Assembly: GCF_022179245.1 (NCBI RefSeq)
Contig: NZ_BPQM01000029.1
Coordinates: 1 to 64,000 of the forward strand
Direction of reading: 5' to 3'
From: Methylobacterium gregans
GTDB taxonomy: Bacteria; Pseudomonadota; Alphaproteobacteria; Rhizobiales; Beijerinckiaceae
Length of the DNA: 64,000 nt
A model generated the notes under the pieces. It made no database searches. It worked only from the letters and a program-made list of their open reading frames with translations, and was not told the origin of the DNA. A program made the translations under genes and the position numbers. Positions 25,841 to 35,646 of the stretch are shown here, piece after piece. Within the stretch, counting starts at the first letter, position 1. Each line of letters begins with the position of its first letter.

Positions 25841-25878
25841 CTGGAAGCCAGGCCACAGGTGTCTCGAAAGGGTTCGGG

Positions 25879-27036
25879 ATGATGGTTTCTGTCGCGCGTT
25901 CGCCCGATCCCTCTCACGACGGCGCCCACATGGACTCGGCTGCCCAGCGAGCGGGCGCCGTCCTGACTGTCGATCTCGGAGCCGTCGTCGAGAACTACCG
26001 CTTCCTGCGCAAGCGGGCCGGCGGCGCCGTTTGCGCCGCCGTGGTCAAGGCCGATGCGTACGGGCTCGGGGTCGACCGGATCGCACCAGCCCTCGCACGG
26101 GCCGGCTGCCGCGATTTCTTCGTCGCCACGCTCGACGAGGGTATGGCGCTGCGGAATGTCCTCGGCCTCGGCCCCCGGATCGCCGTTCTGCACGGTGCGC
26201 CGCCGCGGGCCGAGCCGGACTGTCTCGCTGCCCACCTCGTTCCGGTCCTGAACGGTGCGGAGCAACTCGCAGCGTGGCGCAGGCTCGCCCGCGACCGCGG
26301 CCGGTCTCTGCCGGCGATCCTCCAGGTCGATACGGGCATGGCCCGCTTCGGGTTCTCGCAGGCGGATCTTGCGCACCTGCTCACCGCGCCGGATCCGTTC
26401 GAGGGCGTCGCACTCGGCCTCGTGATGAGTCATCTGGCCTGCGCCGATACGCTCGACCATCCGGCCAATGCTGAGCAACGCGTCGCCTTCCGATCCGTCC
26501 GCGCGCGCTTGCCCGGCATTCCCGCGAGCCTTGCGGCCTCCTCTGGCATCTTCCTAGGGCCTGAGTTTCACGCTGACCTCGTCCGACCGGGCGCCGCGCT
26601 CTACGGGGTGAACCCGCAGCCCGGTCGTCCCAACCCCATGCGGCCGGTGGTGCGTCTCCAGGCCCACATCCTGCAACTGCGCGACGTCGCGACCGGCGTC
26701 GGCATCGGTTACGGCCACGCCGCCGTCGCCCATCGCCCGATGCGTCTTGCGGTGGTCGCCGCCGGTTACGCCGATGGCTATCTGCGCAGCGCTTCCGGAC
26801 GCGGCATGGCCTTTGCGGGCCCTTATCCTCTGTCCGTACTGGGGCGTGTCTCGATGGACAGCCTGATCCTCGACGTCACGGACGTGCCGCCGGAGCATGT
26901 TCCGCTCGGCGGTTGCGTCGATCTGATCGGGCCTGGCCACGGCCTGGATGCCGTGGCCGAGGCCGCGGGCACCATCGGCTACGAGGTGCTGACGAGTCTC
27001 GGGGCCCGCTACCACCGCATCTATCGCGAGGCTTGA
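25879..27036 (+). CDS. dadX: Alanine racemase, catabolic type
   Basis: 385 aa from an ATG with AGGG upstream; starts at 25882 or 25930 are possible because the first 25 residues are not conserved. PLP-dependent interconversion of L- and D-alanine in the cytosol. The PLP lysine is Lys57 in AAVVKADAYGLG, and the second catalytic residue is the Tyr in GVGIGYGHAAVA. The C-terminal beta domain has VAAGYADGYLRS and LGRVSMDSLILDVTDVP. The dehydrogenase gene starts 12 bp later, so the pair forms a dadX-dadA operon for L-alanine catabolism through D-alanine. Confidence 0.9.
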   Translation: MMVSVARSPDPSHDGAHMDSAAQRAGAVLTVDLGAVVENYRFLRKRAGGAVCAAVVKADAYGLGVDRIAPALARAGCRDFFVATLDEGMALRNVLGLGPRIAVLHGAPPRAEPDCLAAHLVPVLNGAEQLAAWRRLARDRGRSLPAILQVDTGMARFGFSQADLAHLLTAPDPFEGVALGLVMSHLACADTLDHPANAEQRVAFRSVRARLPGIPASLAASSGIFLGPEFHADLVRPGAALYGVNPQPGRPNPMRPVVRLQAHILQLRDVATGVGIGYGHAAVAHRPMRLAVVAAGYADGYLRSASGRGMAFAGPYPLSVLGRVSMDSLILDVTDVPPEHVPLGGCVDLIGPGHGLDAVAEAAGTIGYEVLTSLGARYHRIYREA

Positions 27037-27048
27037 GGAGGGTTAACG

Positions 27049-28314
27049 ATGCACGTTCTGGTTCTCGGCGGCGGCGTGGTCGGCGTCACCTCAGCCTGGT
27101 ACCTTGCCAGGGCCGGCCATCAGGTCACGGTGCTCGACCGCCAGCCCGGAGCGGGGCTGGAGACCAGCTTTGCCAATGCCGGGCAGGTCTCGCCCGGCTA
27201 CTCGGCCCCGTGGGCCGCGCCCGGCATCCCGATCAAGGCGCTCAAGTGGCTGATGATGCGCCACCGCCCGCTCGTGCTCTGGCCGAGGCTGGAGCCGCGC
27301 CTCTACGGCTGGCTCGCCCGCATGCTCGCCAACTGCACGGAGGAGGCCTACCAGCGCAACAAGGGCCGCATGGTGCGTCTGGCCGAGTATAGCCGCGACG
27401 CCCTGCGCGACCTGCGCCGGGAGACCGGCATCGCCTACGACCATCGCGAGAAGGGCACGCTTCAGCTCTTCCGCACGCAGAAGCAGCTCGATCACGTTCC
27501 CGACGACACCCGCGTTCTCGACGCTTATGGTGTTCCCTACGCGGTGCTCGACCCCGCGGGCTGCATCGCGGCCGAGCCCGCGCTCGCCCACGTGTCGGGG
27601 AGTTTCGTGGGAGGCCTGCGCCTGCCCGGCGACGAGACCGGCGACGCACACATCTTCACGCAGCGTCTTGCCGCCCTCTGCGAAGGGCACGGCGTCCGTT
27701 TCCGCTACGACACCGCGGTCGCCGGTCTGCGCCGGGAGGCCGGTGCCGTTACCGGCGTTGTGACGGGCATGGGCGAAGTGCTAACGGCGGATGCCTATGT
27801 GGCGGCCCTGGGCAGCTACACGCCGGCCCTGCTCCGCCCGCTCGGGATCGATCTTCCGGTCTACCCAGTGAAGGGCTACTCGCTGACCCTTCCCGTGGCG
27901 GATGCCGAAGCCGCCCCGGTCTCGACCGTGATGGACGAGACCTACAAGGTGGCGATCACGCGGCTCGGCGACCGCATTCGGGTCGGCGGCACGGCCGAAC
28001 TCGCCGGGTTCAGCCACGCGTTGCGCGGCCCGCGGCGGGAGACGCTGGTGCGCTCGCTCGCCGACCTGTTCCCGAACGGCGGTGATCCCGCGAAGGCGCG
28101 GTTCTGGACGGGCCTGCGCCCGATGACACCGGACGGAACGCCGATCGTCGGCCGAACGGCTTTTTCGAACCTCTTCACCAATACCGGCCACGGCACGCTG
28201 GGCTGGACCATGGCCTGCGGCTCCGGCCGCTTGCTCGCCGACCTGATGTCCGGCTGCTCTCCCGAGATCGCCGCCGACGATCTCGCGATCGGCCGGTACC
28301 GCAGAGCGGCATGA
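27049..28314 (+). CDS. dadA: D-amino-acid dehydrogenase, small subunit type
   Basis: 421 aa, full family length. The FAD-binding Rossmann motif is [21 protein letters not shown], and the N-terminus also shows [19 protein letters not shown], characteristic of DadA. The C-terminus has [17 protein letters not shown] and [16 protein letters not shown]. It oxidises D-alanine and other D-amino acids to keto acids and ammonia, passing electrons to the membrane quinone pool. It sits 12 bp after the racemase gene, with GAGG before its start. Confidence 0.95.
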   Translation: MHVLVLGGGVVGVTSAWYLARAGHQVTVLDRQPGAGLETSFANAGQVSPGYSAPWAAPGIPIKALKWLMMRHRPLVLWPRLEPRLYGWLARMLANCTEEAYQRNKGRMVRLAEYSRDALRDLRRETGIAYDHREKGTLQLFRTQKQLDHVPDDTRVLDAYGVPYAVLDPAGCIAAEPALAHVSGSFVGGLRLPGDETGDAHIFTQRLAALCEGHGVRFRYDTAVAGLRREAGAVTGVVTGMGEVLTADAYVAALGSYTPALLRPLGIDLPVYPVKGYSLTLPVADAEAAPVSTVMDETYKVAITRLGDRIRVGGTAELAGFSHALRGPRRETLVRSLADLFPNGGDPAKARFWTGLRPMTPDGTPIVGRTAFSNLFTNTGHGTLGWTMACGSGRLLADLMSGCSPEIAADDLAIGRYRRAA

Positions 28315-28358
28315 CGGCGGCGTGATTCCGGTGCAAAGCCGGCGCGGCCCGCAACGCC

Positions 28359-29198
28359 TCAGCCGAGGCGCAGGGCGGCGATGCCCACGAGGATGACGAG
28401 CGCGGCCACGGCGCGGCCGGTGAGAAGCGGCTCCTTGAGGATCGTCACGGAGATCAGCGCCGCCACGAGCACACTGGTCTCGCGCAACGCCGCAACGAGA
28501 GGGATCGGGGCGACCGTCATCGCCCAGATCGCGATCCAGTAGGAGCCGAGCGAGAACAGCCCGCCGAGGAGGCCCGGCAGCGCCACGCCCCGGATCTGGC
28601 GCAAGACGCCCATGCCCCTGCGCCACAGCACGAAGGCGGCGAGCGGGATGCCGTCCACCACGAACAGGGCGGCCGCGTAGGCGTGCGCGTCGCCGGCGAC
28701 CCGGGCGCCGATGCCGTCAACCAGGGTATAGCCGCAGATCATGAGGGCTGTGAGACCAGCGAAGGCGAGCGCGCGCGGTCCGAGGCGGCGACTCCGGCTG
28801 CCGAAGGCCATCAAGCCGACGCCGAGGCATAGGATCGCGATGCCGCCCGCGGCCAGCGGCGCGACCGGCTCGCCGAGCGCGATCAGGGAGGCGAGCGTCG
28901 TGAGAAGCGGCGCGCTGCCGCGAGCGATCGGGTAGACCTGACCCATATCGCCTTGACCGTAGGCTTCCGTCAGCGCGACGTAGTAGCCGAGATGCAGGAC
29001 GATCGAGCCGAACAGCCAGGGCCAGGCTGCCAGGGGCGGCAGGCCGAGCCAGACGAGCGCCGGCAGCGCGATCAGCCCCGCGGCCGCGGTGATCAGCGCC
29101 ATGGTCAGGATCGGCTCCAGCCGCAGCTTGACCAGGGCATTCCAGCCGGCATGCATGCAGGCCGCCGCGAGCACCGCGGCGAAGACGGCAGCGCTCAC
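28359..29198 (-). CDS. EamA/DMT-family transporter
   Basis: 279 aa from the GTG at 29198, which has GGAGG at good spacing; upstream in-frame codons look non-coding. Ten hydrophobic helices form two EamA repeats (ALVKLRLEPILTMALI, then LPGLLGGLFSLGSYWIAIWAM). It probably exports or takes up a small metabolite across the inner membrane. It is convergent with dadA and faces the same way as the DeoR and LysR regulators of the phosphonate cluster, 274 bp further upstream, so its target pathway is uncertain. Confidence 0.8.
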   Translation of the reverse strand: MSAAVFAAVLAAACMHAGWNALVKLRLEPILTMALITAAAGLIALPALVWLGLPPLAAWPWLFGSIVLHLGYYVALTEAYGQGDMGQVYPIARGSAPLLTTLASLIALGEPVAPLAAGGIAILCLGVGLMAFGSRSRRLGPRALAFAGLTALMICGYTLVDGIGARVAGDAHAYAAALFVVDGIPLAAFVLWRRGMGVLRQIRGVALPGLLGGLFSLGSYWIAIWAMTVAPIPLVAALRETSVLVAALISVTILKEPLLTGRAVAALVILVGIAALRLG

Positions 29199-29472
29199 GC
29201 GGCCTCCGCAATCCAGGCGACGCGGTCGGTCGCCAGGGGCCACACCGGCGGCGTCGACACCCGGGCCGATGTCGCGGTCATGGGCCGGGCGGTCGCGCCT
29301 GATCGGCAGGGCGCGAGGAGGCTGGAGGCCGAATTCGACCTCGGCCCATTTACCGGGCGGGTATGAAGGCCGATGGAGGAGCGGATCATCCGAGTTGTTT
29401 CAGCCCTGTGCATGCGCCCTCATCTATCGCGGAGAGATCACACAAAGCAACAGAAAGCCACAAAAAGCCACG

Positions 29473-30273
29473 TCAGGGCGCTGCGATGATCCTGAGACCC
29501 CGCGCCGCCAGTGCCTCGGCCATGGAAGCGGGTGGAGCGGCATCCACGATGAGGCTCGTGCCAGCGGGAATGGGCTGGAGGCGGATCGGGGTCAGGCGGC
29601 CGAACTTCGTGCGATCGACGACGATGAAGCCGCGTTCGGCCGCACCGAGCATCGCCGCGCGCAGTTCCGTGGGCAGCACCGCGAAATCGGTAAGGTCACC
29701 GGATGCGGAGATGCCGCCGACCCCGATGAAGGCGATGTCGGCACGGAAGCGGCCGAGCGCGGCGATCCCCTCGGTGCCGAAGGCCGCCTCGTCCGAGCCG
29801 TTCACCTCGCCGCCGAGCAGATGCAGCCGGATGCCGGGCACCCGGCACAGCACCAGTCCGATCGACAGGCTGTTGGTGCACACCGTCAGGCCCTGCCAGG
29901 CGGTCGGGCCGCGGGCGGCGAGCGCCTGCGCGACGGCCAACGTGGTCGAACCCGAATCGAGCAGCACAACCATGCCGTCCTCGATGAGGCCGGCCGCGGC
30001 CCGCCCGATCGCCGCCTTTCCGGCCGGGTTGTCCGCGCGACGCACGGCGAGCGCCGGCTCATCGGATCGGTGGGTCGCGCCCCCGTGCACGATCGCGAGC
30101 TGTCCGCGCCCGGCCAGCGCCTTGAGATCGCGCCGGATGGTCTCGCGCGAGACCGCGAAGTGGGCCGCCATCTCTTCCACGCTGATATGACCGTCGGCCG
30201 CGAGCCGCTTCAGAATCTCGTCATGCCGATGTGCGGCGATGGCGCGGGCGGACGGGATGTCGTCGGGGCTCAC
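29473..30273 (-). CDS. DeoR-family transcriptional regulator
   Basis: 266 aa from a GTG at 30273 that overlaps the upstream LysR stop (GTGA), so the two regulators are translationally coupled. The N-terminal DeoR helix-turn-helix reads HRHDEILKRLAADGHISVEEMAAHFAVSRETIRRDLKAL. The C-terminal sensor has LLDSGSTTLAVAQAL, VCTNSL and IGVGGIS, the fold that binds phosphorylated sugars or similar metabolites. Two coupled regulators beside a phosphonate operon suggest layered control. The effector is unknown. Confidence 0.85.
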   Translation of the reverse strand: MSPDDIPSARAIAAHRHDEILKRLAADGHISVEEMAAHFAVSRETIRRDLKALAGRGQLAIVHGGATHRSDEPALAVRRADNPAGKAAIGRAAAGLIEDGMVVLLDSGSTTLAVAQALAARGPTAWQGLTVCTNSLSIGLVLCRVPGIRLHLLGGEVNGSDEAAFGTEGIAALGRFRADIAFIGVGGISASGDLTDFAVLPTELRAAMLGAAERGFIVVDRTKFGRLTPIRLQPIPAGTSLIVDAAPPASMAEALAARGLRIIAAP

Positions 30274-31151
30274 GGCCGTTCTCCGATGGGCTGCCCCTCG
30301 ACGGCGAGATCCAGGACGGCCCGGATCAGGCGCAGCGAACGGCGACGGGCGAGGCACACGATGGCGTGGCGATTCGACAGATCCGCCCCAGTGATCGGGA
30401 CGGCACGGATGCGCCCGTCCTCGCCGCATTCGAGGGAGGAGACGATGCCGATGCCGATGCCGGCGGCGGCGGCCTCGATCACTGCCTCGCGGCTGTCGAG
30501 CTCCATCAGGACGGCGGGCTCGATGCCGCGGGCGCGGCAGGCACGATCGAAGGTCCTGCGGGTGACGGAGGTGGGCTCGCGCAGCACCATAGATTGCCTG
30601 TCGAGGGCGGCGAGATCGATCGGCGCACCGGTCGCGAGAGCATGGTCCCGCGGCAGCACGGCGCAGACATGCGAGACCGCGAGCTCCTCCATGTGGAGCT
30701 CGTCGCGCCGCGCCGCCTCAGTCACCACGCCGATGCTCGCCCGCTCGGCCAGGAGGGCCTCGTAGGTCTCGGCTGCGTTGCCGAGGCTCAGACCCACGGT
30801 GATCCCGGGATGCCGCGCGCGTAGGCGCGCCAGCAGCGGCATCACGACATGGGGCGAATCGGCGGCGACCTCGATCCGGCCGGTGACGAGCGCACGGTTG
30901 GCGAGCAGGAGATCCTCCGCCTGCTCGACCAATCCGAACAGCGGCCGCGTCAGGGCCGCCAGTGCCTCGCCCTGGGGGGTCAGCTCGGCGCTTCGGGCAG
31001 TGCGGCGGAACAGGATCAGGTCGTAGCGCTCCTCCAACGCCTTTACGTGCCCTGTGACCGCCGGCTGGCTGATGCTCAGCCGCTTGGCCGCGCGCGTGAA
31101 GCTGCCTTCTCGGGACACGGCATCGAAGGCGCGGAGCTGGAACAGGTTCAC
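30270..31151 (-). CDS. LysR-family regulator divergent from the AEP operon
   Basis: 293 aa from a GTG at 31151, which restores the standard start VNLFQLRAFDAVSREGSFTRAAKRLSISQPAVTGHVKALEERY. The frame stays open 84 codons further up but crosses the phnW promoter region. The ligand domain carries ADSPHVVMPLLARLRARHPGITV and FDRACRARGIEPAVLMELDSREAVIEAAAAGIGIGIVSSLE. LysR genes divergent from phnW commonly activate aminoethylphosphonate genes, so this is the likely activator. Effector inferred to be AEP or phosphonoacetaldehyde. Confidence 0.85.
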   Translation of the reverse strand: MNLFQLRAFDAVSREGSFTRAAKRLSISQPAVTGHVKALEERYDLILFRRTARSAELTPQGEALAALTRPLFGLVEQAEDLLLANRALVTGRIEVAADSPHVVMPLLARLRARHPGITVGLSLGNAAETYEALLAERASIGVVTEAARRDELHMEELAVSHVCAVLPRDHALATGAPIDLAALDRQSMVLREPTSVTRRTFDRACRARGIEPAVLMELDSREAVIEAAAAGIGIGIVSSLECGEDGRIRAVPITGADLSNRHAIVCLARRRSLRLIRAVLDLAVEGQPIGERP

Positions 31152-31269
31152 GGCAATCCATCGGTCAGGCTGATGGGAAGCATCACGACAAACGATTTGA
31201 TCTGATGGGAGCGCGAACGCAAGATCTCTGCATCCGAACCGCCCTCGGCCAGGACGACGAAGGACGATC

Positions 31270-32379
31270 ATGGCTTCCGCCGCCCCTATCCTCCTGACCC
31301 CTGGCCCGCTCACCACCTCCGAGCGGACCCGCGCGGCGATGCTGACCGACTGGGGCTCCTGGGACGGCAGCTTCAACGGGCTCACCGCCAGTGTCTGCGA
31401 CAAGCTCGTGGCGATCGCGAACGGCTCCGGCAGCCATGTCTGCGTGCCGCTTCAAGGCAGCGGCACCTTCGCGGTCGAGGCGGCCGTCGGCACCTTCGTC
31501 CCGCGCAGCGGCAAGATGCTGGTCCTCGTCAACGGCGCCTACGGCAAACGTCTCGCCCGGATCTGCGAGATGCTCGGACGGGACCACAGCATCTACGAGA
31601 CGCCCGAGGACGTGCCGACGACGCCGGAGGCCGTCGACCGGCTGCTCAGCCAGGACCGGGCGCTCACCCATGTCGGGTTGATCCATTGCGAGACCTCGAC
31701 CGGGATCCTCAACCCGCTTCCCGAGATCGCCGCCGTGGTGGCCCGACACGGGCGACGCCTGATCATCGACGCGATGAGCTCGTTCGGCGCGCTCCCGATC
31801 GATGCGCGCGCCATCCCGTTCGAGGCGTTGATCGCGGCCTCGGGCAAGTGCCTCGAAGGCGTGCCGGGCATGGGCTTCGTGCTGGCGCGCGAGGAAGCGC
31901 TGCTGGCTGCCGAGGGCAATATCGCCTCCCTCGCGCTCGATCTGCGCGACCAGCACCTCTACATGCAGCGCACCGGCCAGTGGCGCTTCACGCCGCCGAC
32001 CCATGTGGTGGCGGCCCTGCACGAGGCCTTGCTGCAATACGAGGACGAGGGCGGCTTGGCCGCCCGCCACGCCCGCTACGCGCGCAACTGCCGGACCCTG
32101 ATTACCGGCATGGCGCGCCTGGGCCTGCGCAGCTTCCTCGCACCCGAGATCCAGGCGCCGATCATCGTCACCTTCCACGCCCCGCGGGACGGCCGCTACC
32201 GGTTCGGCGACTTCTATGAAGCGGTGCGGGCCAAGGGCTTCATCCTCTATCCGGGCAAGCTCACCCGGGTGGAGACCTTCCGGGTCGGCTGCATCGGGGC
32301 TGTCGAGCCCGCCGACATGGAGCGGGCGGTCGAGGCGGTCGCCGAGACGTTTCGCGACCTCGACATCGAGATCCTCTGA
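31270..32379 (+). CDS. phnW: 2-Aminoethylphosphonate:pyruvate transaminase
   Basis: 369 aa. It transfers the amino group of 2-aminoethylphosphonate to pyruvate, giving phosphonoacetaldehyde and alanine. This class-V, PLP-dependent enzyme shows [19 protein letters not shown] at the N-terminus, the cofactor lysine at Lys193 in [15 protein letters not shown], and [21 protein letters not shown] at the C-terminus, as in known PhnW proteins. It is the first gene of a plus-strand operon, and phnX starts 21 bp later. The alanine it makes could feed the adjacent dadX-dadA operon. Confidence 0.95.
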   Translation: MASAAPILLTPGPLTTSERTRAAMLTDWGSWDGSFNGLTASVCDKLVAIANGSGSHVCVPLQGSGTFAVEAAVGTFVPRSGKMLVLVNGAYGKRLARICEMLGRDHSIYETPEDVPTTPEAVDRLLSQDRALTHVGLIHCETSTGILNPLPEIAAVVARHGRRLIIDAMSSFGALPIDARAIPFEALIAASGKCLEGVPGMGFVLAREEALLAAEGNIASLALDLRDQHLYMQRTGQWRFTPPTHVVAALHEALLQYEDEGGLAARHARYARNCRTLITGMARLGLRSFLAPEIQAPIIVTFHAPRDGRYRFGDFYEAVRAKGFILYPGKLTRVETFRVGCIGAVEPADMERAVEAVAETFRDLDIEIL

Positions 32380-32400
32380 ACCGCCGGCCGGGAGCGCGCC

Positions 32401-33228
32401 ATGTCCTATGAAAATCCGAAAGCCGTTCAGGGCGTGGTCCTAGACTGGGCCGGAACCGTGGTGGATTTCGGTTCCTTCGCCCCGACCCAGATCTTCGTCG
32501 AGGCCTTCGGCGCGTTCGGCGTCGCCATCAGCCTGGAAGAGGCGCGCGGGCCGATGGGCATGGGCAAGTGGGACCATATCCGCACGCTCTGCAACGCTCC
32601 GCAGATCGCCGCGCGGTTTTCCGAGACGTTCGGCCGCGCGCCCACCGATGCCGACGTGACCGCGATCTACGAGCGCTTCATGCCCCTGCAGATCGAGAAG
32701 ATCGCCGAGCATTCCGCCATCATCCCGGGAGCCGTCGACGCGATCGCCGCTCTGCGGGCCCGCGGCATCAAGATCGGATCCTGCTCGGGCTATCCGGTCT
32801 GCGTGATGGAGCGCGTTGTGGCGCTCGCCCGGACCAACGGCTACGAGGCCGACCACGTGGTCGCCACCGATGAGGTGCCGAACGGGCGTCCCTTCCCGTC
32901 GCAGGCTCTTGCCAATGTCATCGCTCTGGGGATCGACGACGTCGCCGCCTGCGTGAAGGTCGACGACACCGTTCCGGGCATACTGGAGGGTCGCAGGGCC
33001 GGGATGTGGACGGTGGCGCTCACCTGCTCCGGCAACGCGATGGGCCTGAGCTACGAGGCTTTTCAGGCGCTGCCCGCCGAGCGGCTCGCGGCCGAGCGGA
33101 CCCGGATCGCAGCGCTGTTTGCCGATTCCCGCCCCCACTTCCTGATCGACACCATCGCCGACCTGCCGGGCGTGATTGCCGACATCGAGGGGCTGCTCGC
33201 GGCCGGGCGCGTACCGCAAGCCTGCTGA
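32401..33228 (+). CDS. phnX: Phosphonoacetaldehyde hydrolase (phosphonatase)
   Basis: 275 aa HAD-superfamily enzyme that cleaves the C-P bond of phosphonoacetaldehyde to acetaldehyde and phosphate. The nucleophile is Asp15 in [14 protein letters not shown], where Ala replaces the usual second Asp as in true phosphonatases. The Schiff-base lysine is Lys56 in [11 protein letters not shown], and [22 protein letters not shown] holds the metal ligands. Both catalytic groups are present, so it should be active. It acts directly on the PhnW product. Confidence 0.95.
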   Translation: MSYENPKAVQGVVLDWAGTVVDFGSFAPTQIFVEAFGAFGVAISLEEARGPMGMGKWDHIRTLCNAPQIAARFSETFGRAPTDADVTAIYERFMPLQIEKIAEHSAIIPGAVDAIAALRARGIKIGSCSGYPVCVMERVVALARTNGYEADHVVATDEVPNGRPFPSQALANVIALGIDDVAACVKVDDTVPGILEGRRAGMWTVALTCSGNAMGLSYEAFQALPAERLAAERTRIAALFADSRPHFLIDTIADLPGVIADIEGLLAAGRVPQAC

Positions 33229-33456
33229 CGGCGCCTCGCGCGCCAGCAATCACTGGATGGGACGCCCGGCCCGGCAATGTCGGGTCGAGACCTACAGTCA
33301 TGCCCGTATAGTCTCGAATATATGCCTGGATTTTATGCCAAAAAACTGGGCAAATCTGCAAAAACTAGAAACTTGCCGCCGGGAGATATCGTCGCTCTAC
33401 TGTCATCATGCCGGAGTTATGTGCCCCCGGTGTAGTCCGATGCTGGAGCCCCGCGC

Positions 33457-34473
33457 ATGAGACTCTTCTCGACCCTTGCCCTCGCACTCGCTCTAGCCGG
33501 ATCGCCTGCGCAGGCGGCCGAGCGGACGAAGCTCACGGTCTACACGGCTCTGGAGAACGACCAGCTCGGTCCCTTCAAGGCGGCGATCGAACGGGCGGTG
33601 CCCGAGGCCGAGGTGGTCTGGGTGCGCGACTCGACCGGCGTCATCACCGCCCGGTTTCTGGCAGAGAAGGACAATCCCCGCGCCGACATGGTGATCGGGC
33701 TCGCGGCCTCGAGCCTCCTGATGTTCGAGAAGTTCAACCTGCTGGCCGAGTACAAGCCTGCCGGCGCCGACGCCCTGAAGGAGGCCTTTCGCGACCCGAA
33801 GGCGCCCTACACCTGGACCGGAATGGACGCATATCTCGGCGTCGTGTGCTTCAACACCGCGGAGGCCGCCCGCGACGGCGTGAAGACGCCCCAGCGCTGG
33901 GAGGATCTGCTCCAGCCAGACCTCAAGGGCAAGATCGTGATGCCCCATCCCGCCTCGTCGGGCACTGGCTACCTGATGGTGGCCGGCTGGCTGCAGAGCA
34001 TGGGCGAGGAGAAGGGCTGGGCCTTCATGGACCGCCTCCACGAGAACATCGCGGCCTACCTGCATTCGGGCTCGGCTCCCTGCGTCCAGGCCGCCCGCGG
34101 CGAGCGCACGGCCGGCCTCTCCCTCGACATGCGCGGCGCCGCCGAGAAGACCAAGGGCGCGCCGATTGAGGTCGTGGTGCCCGCCGACGGCACCGGCTGG
34201 GACGAGGAGGCGATGGCGGTGGTGGCGAGCTCGAAGAACCTGGCGCTGGCTAAGAAGGTCGCCGACTGGGGGGCGACCAAGGCCGCGAGCGAACTCTACG
34301 CGAAGAGCTACGCGATCGTCGCCTATCCGGGCGTGTCGAGCACGCCCGCCAACTACCCCGCTAATGCCGAGGCGGGAATGATCAAGAACGATCTCGGCTG
34401 GATGGCCGAGAACCGCGACCGCATCCTGGCCGAGTGGTCGCGCCGCTACGAGGCGAAGGCTGCCAGGAAGTAG
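33457..34473 (+). CDS. phnS: 2-Aminoethylphosphonate ABC transporter substrate-binding protein
   Basis: 338 aa with a Sec signal (LFSTLALALALAGSPAQAAE). It is an iron/AEP-type binding protein: LTVYTALENDQLGPFKAAIERAVPEAEVVWVRDSTGVITARFLAEKDNP, then PYTWTGMDAYLGVVCFNT and HPASSGTGYLMVAGWLQ. The binding step is periplasmic. A 228-bp gap after phnX contains AT-rich DNA and probably a second promoter. It is followed by the ATPase, the permease and the PbfA-like gene, which fixes the ligand class as aminoethylphosphonates. Confidence 0.85.
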   Translation: MRLFSTLALALALAGSPAQAAERTKLTVYTALENDQLGPFKAAIERAVPEAEVVWVRDSTGVITARFLAEKDNPRADMVIGLAASSLLMFEKFNLLAEYKPAGADALKEAFRDPKAPYTWTGMDAYLGVVCFNTAEAARDGVKTPQRWEDLLQPDLKGKIVMPHPASSGTGYLMVAGWLQSMGEEKGWAFMDRLHENIAAYLHSGSAPCVQAARGERTAGLSLDMRGAAEKTKGAPIEVVVPADGTGWDEEAMAVVASSKNLALAKKVADWGATKAASELYAKSYAIVAYPGVSSTPANYPANAEAGMIKNDLGWMAENRDRILAEWSRRYEAKAARK

Positions 34474-34523
34474 GCGAGCGGCAGGACCGGAGCAGGCGAA
34501 GCCCGACGAGGAGCGAGAGTGGC

Positions 34524-35621
34524 ATGACGAGACCCGATCCCGCACCGTTCCTGAAGGTCCAGGGCCTCTCGAAGAGCTACGGCGCCTTCCAGGCCCTGGG
34601 CGGGATCGACCTTGCGATCCCGCGCGGGGCCTTCGTCTGCTTCCTCGGCCCCTCCGGCTGCGGCAAGACCACGCTCCTGCGCATCATCGCGGGCCTCGAC
34701 CGTCAGAACGGGGGCCGCATCGAGATGGGCGGCGTGGACGTCTCGACGGCGCCGCCGGCCGAGCGGGACTTCGGCATCGTCTTCCAGTCATACGCCCTCT
34801 TCCCCAACCTCACGGTCGCGGACAACGTCGCCTACGGGCTCGTCAACCGCCGGATGAAGCGCGACCGAATCCGGGCGCGCGTCACCGAACTTCTCTCCCT
34901 CGTCGGCCTGCCGGACCAGGCGACGAAGTATCCGGTCCAGCTCTCGGGCGGCCAGCAGCAGCGCATCGCCCTTGCCCGCGCGCTCGCCGCCGCGCCCTCC
35001 CTGCTGCTGCTCGACGAGCCACTCTCGGCGCTCGACGCCAAGGTCCGCATCCGCCTGCGGGAAGAGATCCGCGCTCTCCAGAAACGGCTCGGCATCACCA
35101 CGATCATGGTCACCCACGACCAGGAGGAGGCTCTGGCCATGGCCGACCGCGTCGTGGTGATGAACCACGGCCGGATCGAGCAGGTCGGCACGCCGGAGGA
35201 GATCTACCGCAGCCCGGCGACCGCCTTCGTCGCCGACTTCATCGGGGCGATGACCTTCCTGGACGCGACGGTGGCGCCGTCGCAGACGCTGCGCGTCGGC
35301 GCCGTCGATCTCGTCTGCGAGGACGGGCGCGGCTTCGTGCCGGGCAGTCCGGTGCGCCTGGGCGTCCGGCCGGAGGAGATCCGGGTCGGGGGCGTCGCCG
35401 CTGGCGACGTCAACGCGATCGAGGTGCGGGTGAGGAGCCTCGAATTCCTCGGCTCCTTCTACCGGGCGCGGCTGGAGCCGAGCCGCGACCTCGGCGGCAG
35501 CCTCGTCGCCGACCTGTCGGCCAACCTGTTCGGTGACCTGCGGCTCGCGGAGGGGCAGTACCTCTACGTGGCGCTGCCGCCGCGGGCGCTGCGCGCCTTC
35601 CCGCAGGCCGCGCTGGCCTGA
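34524..35621 (+). CDS. phnT: 2-Aminoethylphosphonate ABC transporter ATP-binding protein
   Basis: 365 aa from the ATG at 34524 (GAGGAG upstream). Walker A is GPSGCGKTT, the Q-loop FQSYALFPNLTVADNVAYGL, the signature LSGGQQQRIALARAL, Walker B LLLLDEPLSALDAKVR, and the switch TTIMVTHDQEEALAMADR. A C-terminal TOBE-type domain follows residue 270. The architecture fits the PotA/FbpC-like branch that includes PhnT. It lies between the binding-protein and permease genes. Confidence 0.85.
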   Translation: MTRPDPAPFLKVQGLSKSYGAFQALGGIDLAIPRGAFVCFLGPSGCGKTTLLRIIAGLDRQNGGRIEMGGVDVSTAPPAERDFGIVFQSYALFPNLTVADNVAYGLVNRRMKRDRIRARVTELLSLVGLPDQATKYPVQLSGGQQQRIALARALAAAPSLLLLDEPLSALDAKVRIRLREEIRALQKRLGITTIMVTHDQEEALAMADRVVVMNHGRIEQVGTPEEIYRSPATAFVADFIGAMTFLDATVAPSQTLRVGAVDLVCEDGRGFVPGSPVRLGVRPEEIRVGGVAAGDVNAIEVRVRSLEFLGSFYRARLEPSRDLGGSLVADLSANLFGDLRLAEGQYLYVALPPRALRAFPQAALA

Positions 35622-35646
35622 TCGACGCGACGGAGGCTCCGACACG

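Noticed and set aside
28355..28370. Short hairpin CGCCTC-AGCC-GAGGCG at the dadA/EamA convergent end
   Set aside because: Six-base stem without a T-run that overlaps the EamA stop codon; too weak to call a terminator.
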